Notes: generated from the sequence alone by a model not told the origin. Counted from the stretch's first letter, positions 8,112 to 16,658 are shown. The stretch: DNA of 29,364 nt from an uncultured Collinsella sp. (GCA_900542275.1 UQMW01000023.1:1-29364); one strand, 5' to 3'. Made by a program: numbers and translations.

Positions 8112-8492
8112 ATGGATGAGAACAAGATGGGGTGGCGCGAGTATGCGCGCTATGCCGAGATGTCGGCCGAGGAGTTGGCGCGCGATTGCGAGGTGCAGGT
8201 GTTTCGCGCGACGGGTCCGGGCGGACAAGGCGTCAACACGACGGACTCTGCTGTGCGCATGAAACATGGGCCCACGGGGATTGTCGTGACGGCGCGCGAG
8301 AGCCGTAGTCAGTTTCAGAATCGCGCGAGCTGCCTGCGTAAGCTGCGCGCAGAGCTTGAGCGTCGTGGCCGTCCGCCGCGCCGTCGCGTCAAGACCAAAG
8401 TGCCCCAGCGATCGCGCCAGCGCAGGCTCAACGACAAGCACTTCAATGCGATTAAAAAGGCTAACCGTCGCAAGCCGGGGAGCGACGAGTAG
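8112..8492 (+). CDS. Small GGQ-domain release-factor-like protein
   Basis: A 126-residue single-domain member of the RF-1 catalytic-domain family (PF00472). The peptidyl-tRNA hydrolysis motif is intact as ATGPGGQGVNTTDSAVRM (GGQ near residues 38-40). It is followed by VVTARESRSQFQNRASCLRKLR and a strongly basic, unstructured-looking C-terminal tail rich in Arg/Lys. No stop-codon recognition domain is present. This is the layout of ribosome-rescue hydrolases such as ArfB/YaeJ, whose basic tail sits in the empty mRNA channel. The role here is inference; it could also be a PrfH-like protein. The start at 8112 is set by AGGGGAGG just upstream. Confidence 0.8.
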   Translation: MDENKMGWREYARYAEMSAEELARDCEVQVFRATGPGGQGVNTTDSAVRMKHGPTGIVVTARESRSQFQNRASCLRKLRAELERRGRPPRRRVKTKVPQRSRQRRLNDKHFNAIKKANRRKPGSDE

Positions 8493-8513
8493 CCGATTGT
8501 TTCGCTGGTCTTG

Positions 8514-9476
8514 CTAGCGGGTGGGGTGCCAGACTTGGAGGGCGCCGGGTAGGATGTCGACTTCGATGCGCGAGGCGACGATGGGCTCGCCGTCGGCCTG
8601 GATGGGGTAGTCGGGCTCCTCAAAAGTTAGCTCGGCATGGCGGCAGCGGCGCATGCGAACCGGTGGCAACTTGGTATGGTGGCCGTCCTTGGCCGAAAGG
8701 AACATAGGCAGGGCTACCGCGCGAGGGACGGGGCCGCAGGCGTAGCAGACGTCGAGCATGCCGTCGCAGGGGTCGGCATCGGGGCAGATGCGATAGCCCG
8801 AGCCATACGTGGGGCCCAGCTGTATCGCCATAATGATCGCCCTCACGCGCTCTGTGGGCGCGCCGTCAAAGCTGACTGTCATAGGATAGTTGCGATAGCG
8901 TAGGCCAAACTGCTCAAGTCCCGAGAGGGTGTAGAGCGGCGCGCCCGTCAAGCCGGTCTTTTTGCGCAGCTCGGTGGTGCTAAGGCCGATGGCAGCATCG
9001 ATGCCGACCGAGAGCGTCTGGTCGTAGTACTCAACGGTAGCCTCGCCGCTGCCGCTCGCAGGGCTCCACGAGCGAATGCGCCCGATATCCTGACGCTGCA
9101 GCTCGCAGGTGAGCAGCGCGCCAAAATCCTTGCCGGAGAAATCGTCGATGCCGAGCGTCTGGGCAAAATCGTTGCCGGAGCCCACGGGCAGGACGGCAAG
9201 AGCGGGGCGGGCGTTCTCCTTTTGCGTCATAAGCCCGTTGACGACCTCGTGAATCACGCCGTCGCCGCCGAGTGCGATAACGGTGCGATAGCCCTGAGCC
9301 TGTGCGGCCAGCTCCTTGGCGTGTCCCATACGCTCGGTCAACACCAGGTCAAACTGGGATGCGCGTGCAGTCATGTCCAAAAAGCGTTGCAGGCGTTCGG
9401 CAACTTCGCGTGCCGCACCCGACTGGGCGGCTGGGTTGGCGATGATGAGCGTGCGACCAAAATCAGTTGCGTGCAT
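8514..9476 (-). CDS. Diacylglycerol kinase-family lipid kinase
   Basis: A 320-residue DAGK-catalytic-domain protein (DgkB/YegS type) that phosphorylates diacylglycerol or a related lipid at the inner membrane face. Visible features are LIIANPAAQSG at the N terminus, the nucleotide loop ALGGDGVIHEVVNGL, and LPVGSGNDFAQTLG. The C-terminal beta-sandwich half ends in YPIQADGEPI. The start is the ATG at 9474-9476, with GGGAG 7 nt upstream; an in-frame ATG 24 nt further upstream is possible. It lies 86 nt downstream of the CLC gene on the same strand, and converges with the GGQ gene across 21 nt with no obvious terminator. Confidence 0.87.
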   Translation of the reverse strand: MHATDFGRTLIIANPAAQSGAAREVAERLQRFLDMTARASQFDLVLTERMGHAKELAAQAQGYRTVIALGGDGVIHEVVNGLMTQKENARPALAVLPVGSGNDFAQTLGIDDFSGKDFGALLTCELQRQDIGRIRSWSPASGSGEATVEYYDQTLSVGIDAAIGLSTTELRKKTGLTGAPLYTLSGLEQFGLRYRNYPMTVSFDGAPTERVRAIIMAIQLGPTYGSGYRICPDADPCDGMLDVCYACGPVPRAVALPMFLSAKDGHHTKLPPVRMRRCRHAELTFEEPDYPIQADGEPIVASRIEVDILPGALQVWHPTR

Positions 9477-9562
9477 GGGGCGACTCCCGGCGTGTGACAT
9501 GACGGTGCGGTCGCGCTCAGGTCGAATTAGCCCCGATTGTGGCTGCACGGCGATTATTACAT

Positions 9563-10984
9563 CTACTCTATCAGGTCGTTGTGGCGCTCGATAGCATCCG
9601 CTACCGTACCGCCCTCATCCACAATAAGCGAACGGCGCTTGGGTGAGATGATGCGCTGGGCGGGGTACACGCCGCGGTGTCCGCCGGTTAGGTAGCTGAT
9701 AAAGGCCACGATGACAAAGAACCCGGCGGCCGTGCCGTGGAACAGGTCGATGGCCATCATGCAGGTGGTGATGGGCACGTTGAGGCCGGCGCAGAACACG
9801 CCGAGCATGCCGAGAGCCGCCAGAAAACTGGGGTCAAGCCCGGTAAGGCAGCCGATCCAGCCGCCGAGCGCCGCACCGATGCCAAACAGAGGCGTGACCT
9901 CGCCGCCTTGGAAGCCGGCGCCCAGGGTAAGCGCTGTGACGACCAACTTGATGGCTGCGTCCGCCAGGGTGGTGTTGCCTGCAAACCCGGCGCCGGAAAG
10001 CCACGTGGAAAGGCCGGCGTAGTCCCAGGCGTCGAGGAGGGCGTAGGCGGCCAAAACCACGAGTGCGCCTATGAGTGCGCGAACGAGGTAATTGGTGATA
10101 AAGCGGCCGTACAGGCTCTTGACGGTACGAACCGACCAGGCAAAGAGACGTGCGGTGAGACCAAAGATGATGGCGCTGATGACTACGATGACAACCGTCC
10201 GTGGTGTCATGTTGGGAACGCTGGCGATGACATTCGCCTCGTACTCGGTTCCCAAGGCAAGCGACGTAAAGTAGCCGGTAAACGAGGCGACCAGGCAGTA
10301 GATGCCCGCGGTGTAGTCGATCTTGCCGATAAAGCACATCTCCATGCCAAAGAAAGCTCCAGCAAGGGGTGAACCGAATACGGCGCCAAAGGCCGACGAG
10401 ATGCCGGCGAGCATGAGGTCGTGGTGGTCATGCTTTTTGAGGTGGGCGAGGCTCGAGATGTTGCTGGCGATGGTGCCGCCAATCTGCACCGCAGCTCCCT
10501 CGCGACCGGCCGACCCGCCCGTTAGGTGCGTGAGCGTGGAGCAGACGAAGGTGAGAACGGCCATGCGCATATGGATGAGGCGTGTGCCCAGAGCGGAGTC
10601 GATGACCAGGTTGTTACCGCGTTTGGCGGCAAGGCCGTGGTTTTTGTACACCCATGCGGTGGCAACGCCCACAACGGGAAGCAAGGCGTAGACCCATGCA
10701 TGGTGCTCGCGATAGTCGGTCGCGATATTCAGCGAGGTCAAAAACGCCCAGGCGGCAACGCCCATGGCGAGCGAGACGATGACGACGAGTGTGAGCAACT
10801 TGGCGCTCGCGAGTAGGTTGCGGGCGTTGCGGCGCGTGTCGGCGGCCAAGAGATGCTCGGAGCGGGTGAGCTGATGCCTGCCGGCCATGATGACGTCGTT
10901 CAGGGAGAAAAAGCCGCCGTCGTCGAGCGACTGAGAATGATCCTGCGCTTCGTTTGCGCTTTCGGGTTTGTCGGTAAAAGTCAT
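9563..10984 (-). CDS. ClC-family transporter, CLC-F (fluoride)-like
   Basis: A 473-residue ClC-fold anion transporter of the inner membrane. Instead of the chloride-type GSGIP it has KRGNNLVID near residue 121, followed by GGSAGREGAAVQIGG with the gating Glu (about residue 162) and GFQGGEVTPLFGIGA. As I recall, GNNL, GREG and GGEVTPLF mark the CLC-F fluoride/proton antiporter branch, so fluoride export is the likely role; this needs a tree. There are about 10-11 membrane segments with a hydrophilic N terminus of about 60 residues. The ribosome binding site AGAGGA is just upstream. A -10 lies at 11014-11019 (-). No fluoride riboswitch was recognised in the short leader. It may be cotranscribed with the lipid kinase. 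Confidence 0.8.
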   Translation of the reverse strand: MTFTDKPESANEAQDHSQSLDDGGFFSLNDVIMAGRHQLTRSEHLLAADTRRNARNLLASAKLLTLVVIVSLAMGVAAWAFLTSLNIATDYREHHAWVYALLPVVGVATAWVYKNHGLAAKRGNNLVIDSALGTRLIHMRMAVLTFVCSTLTHLTGGSAGREGAAVQIGGTIASNISSLAHLKKHDHHDLMLAGISSAFGAVFGSPLAGAFFGMEMCFIGKIDYTAGIYCLVASFTGYFTSLALGTEYEANVIASVPNMTPRTVVIVVISAIIFGLTARLFAWSVRTVKSLYGRFITNYLVRALIGALVVLAAYALLDAWDYAGLSTWLSGAGFAGNTTLADAAIKLVVTALTLGAGFQGGEVTPLFGIGAALGGWIGCLTGLDPSFLAALGMLGVFCAGLNVPITTCMMAIDLFHGTAAGFFVIVAFISYLTGGHRGVYPAQRIISPKRRSLIVDEGGTVADAIERHNDLIE

Positions 10985-11013
10985 ACGTTCCTCTTTTGGG
11001 TTGCAACACGAGC

Positions 11014-11019
11014 ATTATA
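11014..11019 (-). promoter_or_regulatory. Predicted -10 of the CLC gene
   Basis: A perfect TATAAT on the minus strand, 30 nt before the start codon. The -35 is poor. It implies a leader of only about 20 nt. Confidence 0.5.
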
Positions 11020-11131
11020 AAACGCGGTAAACGCGACGAGCCGGTGGGTTGGTTTTGGTTTTGTTTCGCGGCTTGCGGCCGACAGATGTATTCGCGGCCG
11101 CGGGCCAGGTCTTGAGCAGGCGGCGAGGGAT

Positions 11132-11145
11132 TATACTGAGAGAAA
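11132..11145 (+). promoter_or_regulatory. Predicted moeA -10 region, motif shared with selD
   Basis: TATACTGAGAGAAA, with TATACT as -10 and TTGAGC 14 nt upstream. The same 14-mer occurs at 20593-20606 before selD. It drives moeA and probably mogA. Confidence 0.5.
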
Positions 11146-11195
11146 CATAAAGAATCGGCGCTTTTGTTGCGCGCCGCAGCATGCTAGAGGTGTAT

Positions 11196-12458
11196 ATGGC
11201 TGAGAAACTCATTCCGTTGGAGGACGCGCAGGCGATCGTCTTGTCGCACGTGAATCGCACCGAAGTCGTCGAGATTCCCGTGTGGCAGGCCGCCGGTCTT
11301 CCCTTGGCAGAGGATGCGGTGGCCGATATCGACATCTCGCCGTTTGCCAACAGCGCTATGGACGGATATGCCGTGCGCTCGGCGGACTTGGCGCAGGCAT
11401 CTGGCGAGGCGCCGGTGACGCTCGACGTTATCGGACACGAGGCTGCGGGCCATGTGTTTGAGGGCACAATCGGCGCGGGCGAGACGGTCCGCATCATGAC
11501 GGGCGCGCCGGTACCCGAAGGTGCCGATGCCGTGGTGAAGTATGAGATCGTCGATGTGCTCGTCGGTGACGGCAACGAGGGTTCGCGTGTGAGGTTCTCG
11601 GCGCCTGCCAAGGTAGGGGAGAACGTTCGCTCTGCCGCCGAGGAGGCCCATGCCGGCGATGTTGTGATGCACGCCGGCGAGGTCGTGGCTCCGGCGGGCG
11701 CCGGCTTGTTGGCGAGCGCCGGGTATGCGAGCGTGAAGGTGCATGCCGCGCCGCGTGTGGGCATTATCTCGCTGGGCACGGAGCTGGTCGCGCCGGGTGA
11801 GCTGCCGGCGCGCGGGCAGATTCGCGACTCCAACTCGTCGGCGTTGATGGCCGAAGCGCTCGATGCAGGAGCCGAGCCCGTGTTCTACGGCATTGCGCCC
11901 GATGATGAGCAGGCGATTGCCGAGCTGGTGCATCGCGCCGTGCTGGAGTGCGATTTTGTCATTACGAGCGGTGGCGCCTCGGCAGGCGACTACGACTACG
12001 TGACGGCGCTCGTCCGGCGCGAGGGCGAGGTGCTGTTCGATCGCATCTCGATGCGTCCGGGCAAGGCCATCACGTTTGGCTTGCTTGGGGGTAAGCCCTA
12101 CCTGGGACTTTCAGGCAATCCGGCCGCGGCGTATGTAGGCTTTGAGATGCTTGCGCGTCCGGCGATCCGCAAGATGCGCGGCTTTGCCGAGGGTACGCGT
12201 CCCGTGCAGCAGGCGACGCTCACGCACGGCGTGAAAAAGCGACAGCATCGCCGCTTCTTCGATCGCGCCACGGTTTTGCGCGACCCCGAGACCGGTGAGC
12301 TGTTGGTGACCGAGGCCAAGACGCAGAATTCGGCGCTGCTCGGCACGATGCAGCGGGCTAACTGCCTGTTGCGTGTTGACGAAGGACCGTGCGACCTCAA
12401 GGTGGGCGATGTCGTGGACGTTGTTCGCGTCGACCTGCCCGAGGGCGCCGTGTTGTAA
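11196..12458 (+). CDS. moeA: Molybdopterin molybdenumtransferase
   Basis: A 420-residue cytoplasmic enzyme that inserts molybdate into adenylated molybdopterin, the last step of basic Mo-cofactor synthesis. Signatures are FANSAMDGYAVRS near residue 50, RIMTGAPVPEGADAVV, GTELV, GQIRDSNSSAL, GGASAGDYDYV and MRPGKAITFGLLGGKPYLGLSGNPAA. The C-terminal domain IV follows. Length is typical. The start at 11196 is chosen because AGAGG lies 5 nt upstream; the ATG at 11181 would overlap that site. It is followed after 10 nt by the MogA/MoaB gene, so the two form an operon. Confidence 0.95.
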   Translation: MAEKLIPLEDAQAIVLSHVNRTEVVEIPVWQAAGLPLAEDAVADIDISPFANSAMDGYAVRSADLAQASGEAPVTLDVIGHEAAGHVFEGTIGAGETVRIMTGAPVPEGADAVVKYEIVDVLVGDGNEGSRVRFSAPAKVGENVRSAAEEAHAGDVVMHAGEVVAPAGAGLLASAGYASVKVHAAPRVGIISLGTELVAPGELPARGQIRDSNSSALMAEALDAGAEPVFYGIAPDDEQAIAELVHRAVLECDFVITSGGASAGDYDYVTALVRREGEVLFDRISMRPGKAITFGLLGGKPYLGLSGNPAAAYVGFEMLARPAIRKMRGFAEGTRPVQQATLTHGVKKRQHRRFFDRATVLRDPETGELLVTEAKTQNSALLGTMQRANCLLRVDEGPCDLKVGDVVDVVRVDLPEGAVL

Positions 12459-12468
12459 GAGGAATGCT

Positions 12469-12948
12469 ATGGAGCTGAAGATATCGATCGTGACGTGCTC
12501 GGATACGCGCGATCTTGCCCAGGACGAGGCTGGAGCCGCACTCGAGGAACTTATCGAGGCGCAGGGCTGGACGGTCGCCTCGCATGTGGTCGTGCGCGAC
12601 GACGTCAGCGAGATCGGTGATGCCATTGTGGAAGCCGCCGATGAGTGCCACGCCAATGTCGTGCTCACCTGCGGCGGCACGGGGCTTTCGATGCGCGATG
12701 TGACGCCCGAGGCGACGCGTACCGTCTGCGATCGCGATGTGCCGGGTATTGCCGAGGCGATCCGTGCGTACTCCATGACCAAGACGCGCCGCGCCATGCT
12801 CTCGCGCGCCGTGTGCATGCAGCGTGGGTATACGCTTGTCATCAACTTTCCGGGATCCACGAAAGCGGCCCGCGAAAGCTGGGAGGCCGTGAGCGACCAG
12901 CTGGAGCATGCGGCCCAGATGACGGCGGGCGGCGGGCACACCAAATAA
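12469..12948 (+). CDS. Molybdopterin adenylyltransferase-like protein (MogA/MoaB family)
   Basis: A 159-residue MoCF-domain protein that adenylates molybdopterin, making the substrate of MoeA. Motifs are IVTCSDTRDLAQDEAG, LTCGGTGLSMRDVTPEAT and PGIAEAIR, then LVINFPGSTKAARE. Whether it is closer to MogA or MoaB cannot be decided by eye; both belong to this family, and with moeA adjacent the adenylyltransferase role is expected. The ATG at 12469 is preceded by AAGAGGA, and the gene starts 10 nt after moeA. A strong terminator follows. Confidence 0.9.
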   Translation: MELKISIVTCSDTRDLAQDEAGAALEELIEAQGWTVASHVVVRDDVSEIGDAIVEAADECHANVVLTCGGTGLSMRDVTPEATRTVCDRDVPGIAEAIRAYSMTKTRRAMLSRAVCMQRGYTLVINFPGSTKAARESWEAVSDQLEHAAQMTAGGGHTK

Positions 12949-12961
12949 GCGCACTACCTGC

Positions 12962-12995
12962 GGCGGAGCGACCTTGCGAGTCGCTCCGCCTTTTT
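12962..12995 (+). terminator. Terminator of the moeA operon
   Basis: Perfect 11-bp stem GGCGGAGCGAC/GTCGCTCCGCC with a 7-nt loop, then TTTTT. It separates moeA-mogA from modABC. Confidence 0.93.
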
Positions 12996-13060
12996 ATGCA
13001 TCGACAGCGCGGGCCGTCTCGTGGTTATTGGTAAAAGAAAATTATCAGGCGAGAAATCTT

Positions 13061-13092
13061 TATCACTGATATTATTCGCACGAAAGTATAAT
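13061..13092 (+). promoter_or_regulatory. modABC promoter with overlapping palindrome
   Basis: A perfect -10 TATAAT at 13087-13092, 60 nt before modA. The -35 zone is covered by the palindrome TATCA-C-TGATA (13061-13071). A second TTATCA occurs at 13042-13047, 18 nt upstream of the TTATCA at 13060-13065. This looks like a regulated promoter. No canonical ModE box was recognised, and no regulator gene is nearby. Confidence 0.5.
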
Positions 13093-13152
13093 CTAATTAC
13101 AGAATAAAGCTCGCGGTGGGGTACCCGGGCACAAGGTCCGAAAGGGTTGAAC

Positions 13153-14025
13153 ATGTTCGATATGGTTTCTCGCCGCGGATTCGTCTCGCTTTCTGCTGTC
13201 GCCGCTGCCGGCCTTGGTCTTGCCGGCTGCTCGGGCAACAATACGTCCGAGCCGGCCGGATCCGATGCCGGTTCTGCTAAGGCATCTTCCAAGAAAGCTG
13301 TCGAGCTGCAGGTCTTTGCCGCCAACTCGCTCGAGAAGGCTCTGCCCGAGGTTCAGGAGCTTTATACCGACCAGACCGGCACCGCCTTTGCCGACACGCA
13401 GTTCAAGGCCTCCGGCGACCTCGTCGAGCAGATGCGCGCCGGTGCCGCCGTTGACGTGCTCATCACAGCCTCCAAGGGCACCATGGATGACGCCGAGGCC
13501 GCCGAGCTCGTCGACGCCGACACCCGTGAGGATATGTTCGTCAACGACCTCGTGATCATTCGCGCTGAGGGCTCCGACACCAAGGTCGAGGCCATCGCCG
13601 ACGTCGCGAATCTGGACGGCAAGATCGCCATTGGCGACGCCAAGACCGTTCCCGCCGGCAAGTACGCCAACCAGGCCCTGGCCTCCGTGGGCCTCTACAC
13701 CGGCACCGAGGGCGACGACGGCGAGTACGCCCCCGAGATCGCCGACAAGGTGGCCCTGGCCGACAAGGTCGGCACGGCTGCGTCTTACGTCTCTACAGGC
13801 GACTGCGTGGCTGGCTTTGTCTACAGCTCCGACATCTACCGCTACGACGGCATCGAGGAGGCCTTTGTGTGTCCCGAGGACTCGCATAAGCCCATCGTGT
13901 ATCCGGGCGCTGTCGCCGATGGCTCCGAACATGCCGACGAGGCCAAGGCGTTTATCGACTTTTGCCTGTCCAACAAGAAGGCCCAGAAGATTTGGGCCAA
14001 ATACGGCTTTGAGCTTTCCGCGTAG
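13153..14025 (+). CDS. modA: Molybdate ABC transporter substrate-binding lipoprotein
   Basis: A 290-residue extracytoplasmic molybdate-binding protein. The N terminus has twin arginines (SRRGFV), a hydrophobic stretch and lipobox LAGC, so it is a lipoprotein, possibly exported by Tat. The mature part begins after a low-complexity Ser/Ala/Gly linker. It has the ModA fold elements LQVFAANSLEKALPEV, TQFKASGDLVEQM, AAVDVLITAS and the DAKTVPAGKYANQAL block. Tungstate binding cannot be excluded from sequence. The ATG at 13153 follows GAAAGG by about 6 nt; the TTG at 13147 is too close. First gene of modABC. Confidence 0.92.
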   Translation: MFDMVSRRGFVSLSAVAAAGLGLAGCSGNNTSEPAGSDAGSAKASSKKAVELQVFAANSLEKALPEVQELYTDQTGTAFADTQFKASGDLVEQMRAGAAVDVLITASKGTMDDAEAAELVDADTREDMFVNDLVIIRAEGSDTKVEAIADVANLDGKIAIGDAKTVPAGKYANQALASVGLYTGTEGDDGEYAPEIADKVALADKVGTAASYVSTGDCVAGFVYSSDIYRYDGIEEAFVCPEDSHKPIVYPGAVADGSEHADEAKAFIDFCLSNKKAQKIWAKYGFELSA

Positions 14026-14093
14026 TGCGGCTTGGCGCGATAATTCCATCGTTTTGTGTTTAACTCCGTCCTTGTATTCTCTTGGAGCTTTTT

Positions 14094-15536
14094 GTGCTTA
14101 ATAGATTCCGCATGCTTGTCGCCTGTGCTTTGACCTTCGCGCTTTGCTGGGTGCCGGGATTTGCGTTTGCTGGGGACGCCGAGGACGGGGCCCAGGTTGC
14201 TGCGACCGCTCATGGGCTTTCCTATGGGATCGAGGGTTTTGAGCGGTTGGCCAAGGGGACCGCTCGTGCCATGGAGGGCCAGCCTGAGGGCTACCGGTTT
14301 CCCGTTGACGAGGACGTGGACCTTGTAGTGGCGCCTGCTGCCGATCGCGTTGTGGTGTGGATATCGCCCAAGGCGGTCGAGAAGTATGGATTGGATCCGC
14401 AGGACAACGAGTGCGTATCGGGCCTCAAGGCCCTCGTCTGTGAGCTCGACAGCGCAAACTGCATGGGAGGTGCGCAGCTGGGGGACGTGGATCTTCCTTG
14501 GTATGTCACGGCGGAAACAACGTTTGATGCCGGCGGGTATACCTATGGCTTTGACGAACGCGGTGCGGATGGGGACCGCTATGTGGTGATTGCATCGGCC
14601 TCGGGTGATGCCAAGGGCGGCGCGCGTTGGCTTGATAGCGCTCAAATGGTAGAAGCATCGTCAGTCGTGTTGCGGAATGAGCAGGGGCCCTTGACCTCTT
14701 TGGCCTCCTTTTTAGGCGGCATCGACTACCGCCCGTTTTGGGTGTCTATCAAAACGAGCGGCCTTGCCCTGCTGATTGCCTTTGCACTGGGCTTGTTTGC
14801 CGCGTGGAAGACTATGGGTACCTCGAGTCGCATCAAGGGCCTGCTCGATTCGGTCTTTACGATTCCTATGGTGCTGCCGCCCACGGTCTGCGGCTTTCTG
14901 CTCCTCATGCTGTTTGGCCGCTCGACCGGGGTGGGCCAGTGGCTCATCGCGCACGGCATCTCGATCGTCTTTACCTGGCCCGCGGCGGTCATTTCGGCCG
15001 TCGTTGTGTCGTTTCCGCTGGTCTACCGCACGGCGCTCGGAGCCTTCGAGAGCCTCGACACGCAGATGCTCGACGCCGCGCGCACGCTCGGGTGGTCCGA
15101 ACGTCGCATCTTTACCAAGCTTATGATGCCGCTCGGCTGGCCCTCGATTGCCGCCGGTACGGTGCTCGCCTTTGCCCGCGCCATGGGAGAGTTTGGCTGC
15201 ACGCTGTTCTTTGCGGGCAACTATGCCGGCATTACGCAGACCATTCCCATCGCCATCTACTTTGAGTGGATGGGCGGCAACACGTCGGTAGCTCTCTTTT
15301 GGGTCATTGTCGTAATCGTGTTCAGTTTCCTGGTCATCCTGTTCATCAACATGTACACGGCGCATTCGCAAAAGTATCGCGAACGGGGCCTTTCCCGTGC
15401 GGAGCGCAGGCAGGCCAAAGATTTCGCCGGACAGGGCGATTCGCTCGACCCGGTCGGCGGCGATGCGCTGCGTATCGATCGCGAGGCGCTGGCCGAGCTC
15501 ATGCGCGATGACGCCGTCTCGACGGGAGGTCGATAG
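14094..15536 (+). CDS. modB: Molybdate ABC permease with extra N-terminal extracytoplasmic domain
   Basis: A 480-residue inner-membrane permease, roughly twice the usual ModB size. The C-terminal core (about residues 212-430) is ordinary ModB: several membrane helices, PMVLPPTVCGFLLL, and the coupling motif DAARTLGWSERRIFTKLMMPLGWP. In front is a signal-peptide-like segment (cleavage plausible after AFA, about residue 26) and about 180 residues of unassigned, mostly hydrophilic sequence with several Cys. Behind is a charged cytoplasmic tail of about 50 residues. The GTG at 14094 is preferred over the TTG at 14082 because GGAG at 14084-14087 is 6 nt upstream. modC follows after 3 nt. Confidence 0.88.
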   Translation: MLNRFRMLVACALTFALCWVPGFAFAGDAEDGAQVAATAHGLSYGIEGFERLAKGTARAMEGQPEGYRFPVDEDVDLVVAPAADRVVVWISPKAVEKYGLDPQDNECVSGLKALVCELDSANCMGGAQLGDVDLPWYVTAETTFDAGGYTYGFDERGADGDRYVVIASASGDAKGGARWLDSAQMVEASSVVLRNEQGPLTSLASFLGGIDYRPFWVSIKTSGLALLIAFALGLFAAWKTMGTSSRIKGLLDSVFTIPMVLPPTVCGFLLLMLFGRSTGVGQWLIAHGISIVFTWPAAVISAVVVSFPLVYRTALGAFESLDTQMLDAARTLGWSERRIFTKLMMPLGWPSIAAGTVLAFARAMGEFGCTLFFAGNYAGITQTIPIAIYFEWMGGNTSVALFWVIVVIVFSFLVILFINMYTAHSQKYRERGLSRAERRQAKDFAGQGDSLDPVGGDALRIDREALAELMRDDAVSTGGR

Positions 15537-15539
15537 GCC

Positions 15540-16610
15540 ATGTCGCTCGTTTTGGATATTAAGAAACGTTATCCCGGGTTTGTGCTCGACATGCATCTTG
15601 AGGCCGGCGAGGAGCGCGTGGCACTGCTGGGCGCCTCGGGTTGCGGCAAGAGCTGCACGCTGCGCTGCATTGCCGGTGTGGAGACGCCCGACGAGGGCAA
15701 GATCGTCGTCAACGGCGTGACCTTTTTTGACTCGGCCGCGGGCATCGACCTGTCGCCCCAGGAGCGAAAATGCGCCCTACTGTTCCAAAACTATCAGTTG
15801 TTTCCCAACATGACGGTGGCCGATAACGTGTGCGCCGGTGTAAAGGATGCGGGCGACGCCGCCGCGCGTAAAAAACTTGCCGAGCGCTACTTGGGAATCT
15901 TTGGACTGGCCGACTTTGCCGACCGTTATCCCGCGCGCCTCTCGGGCGGCCAGCAGCAGCGCGTGGCGCTCGCGCGCATGGTGGCGGCACACCCGGGCAT
16001 CTTTATGTTCGACGAGCCCATGAGCGCACTCGATTCCTATCTTAAGAGCGCGCTCGAACAGAACATGCTTGACCTGTTCGATGTATGCAGCCGCACCGTG
16101 CTCTATGTGAGCCACGACATCGACGAAGCGTGCCGCCTGTGCGAGCGCATTTGCGTGATGCACGACGGGCATGTGGAGGAGATCGGCTCCGTCGAGGACG
16201 TGGTCCGCCGGCCGCAAACCTTGGCTGCGCTGCGCCTGACGGGCTGCAAGAATACGAGCCGCGCGCGCAAGATCGGGCTTCAGGAAGTTGAGGCCCTGGA
16301 CTGGGGCATGACCTTCAACGTGGGCCGTGAGGTTCCCGATAACGTGGCGTACCTGGGTATTCGTGCGAGCTACTTCCATGTGGACAACCGTGCCGAGCGG
16401 GGTCGCAACAGCTATGATTTGCACGTGGCCCGTGTGAGCGATTCGCGCTTTGAGCGCCTGGTGCTGCTGGATGTGCCGCGTGCCGATGCGCCGACGCGCC
16501 TGCAGTGGAAGGTCAACAAAGTGGGCATGCCTGTCGACGAGCTGCCGCAAGCAGGCGAGACGCTGCGCATGCATTTTGATGCCAGCAGGATCCATTTGGT
16601 TTGTCGATAG
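15540..16610 (+). CDS. modC: Molybdate ABC transporter ATP-binding protein
   Basis: A 356-residue ATPase powering molybdate import at the membrane. Walker A is GASGCGKS (about residue 31), the Q-loop lies in LLFQNYQLFPNMTV, the signature is LSGGQQQRVALARM, Walker B is IFMFDEPMSALD, and the switch His is in YVSHDIDEA. After the nucleotide domain, a segment starting LTGCKNTSRARKIG leads into about 100 residues that resemble a divergent C-terminal regulatory domain. I could not identify a clear Mop/TOBE repeat in it. It starts 3 nt after modB, so translation is coupled. A terminator follows. Confidence 0.93.
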   Translation: MSLVLDIKKRYPGFVLDMHLEAGEERVALLGASGCGKSCTLRCIAGVETPDEGKIVVNGVTFFDSAAGIDLSPQERKCALLFQNYQLFPNMTVADNVCAGVKDAGDAAARKKLAERYLGIFGLADFADRYPARLSGGQQQRVALARMVAAHPGIFMFDEPMSALDSYLKSALEQNMLDLFDVCSRTVLYVSHDIDEACRLCERICVMHDGHVEEIGSVEDVVRRPQTLAALRLTGCKNTSRARKIGLQEVEALDWGMTFNVGREVPDNVAYLGIRASYFHVDNRAERGRNSYDLHVARVSDSRFERLVLLDVPRADAPTRLQWKVNKVGMPVDELPQAGETLRMHFDASRIHLVCR

Positions 16611-16621
16611 CGCCGGGTAAT

Positions 16622-16658
16622 GCCGTCGGGGGATATAAGCCTCGGCGGCTTTGTTTTT
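16622..16658 (+). terminator. Terminator of modABC
   Basis: A 10-bp stem GCCGTCGGGG/CCTCGGCGGC including two G-U pairs, 8-nt loop, then TTTGTTTTT. Confidence 0.88.
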
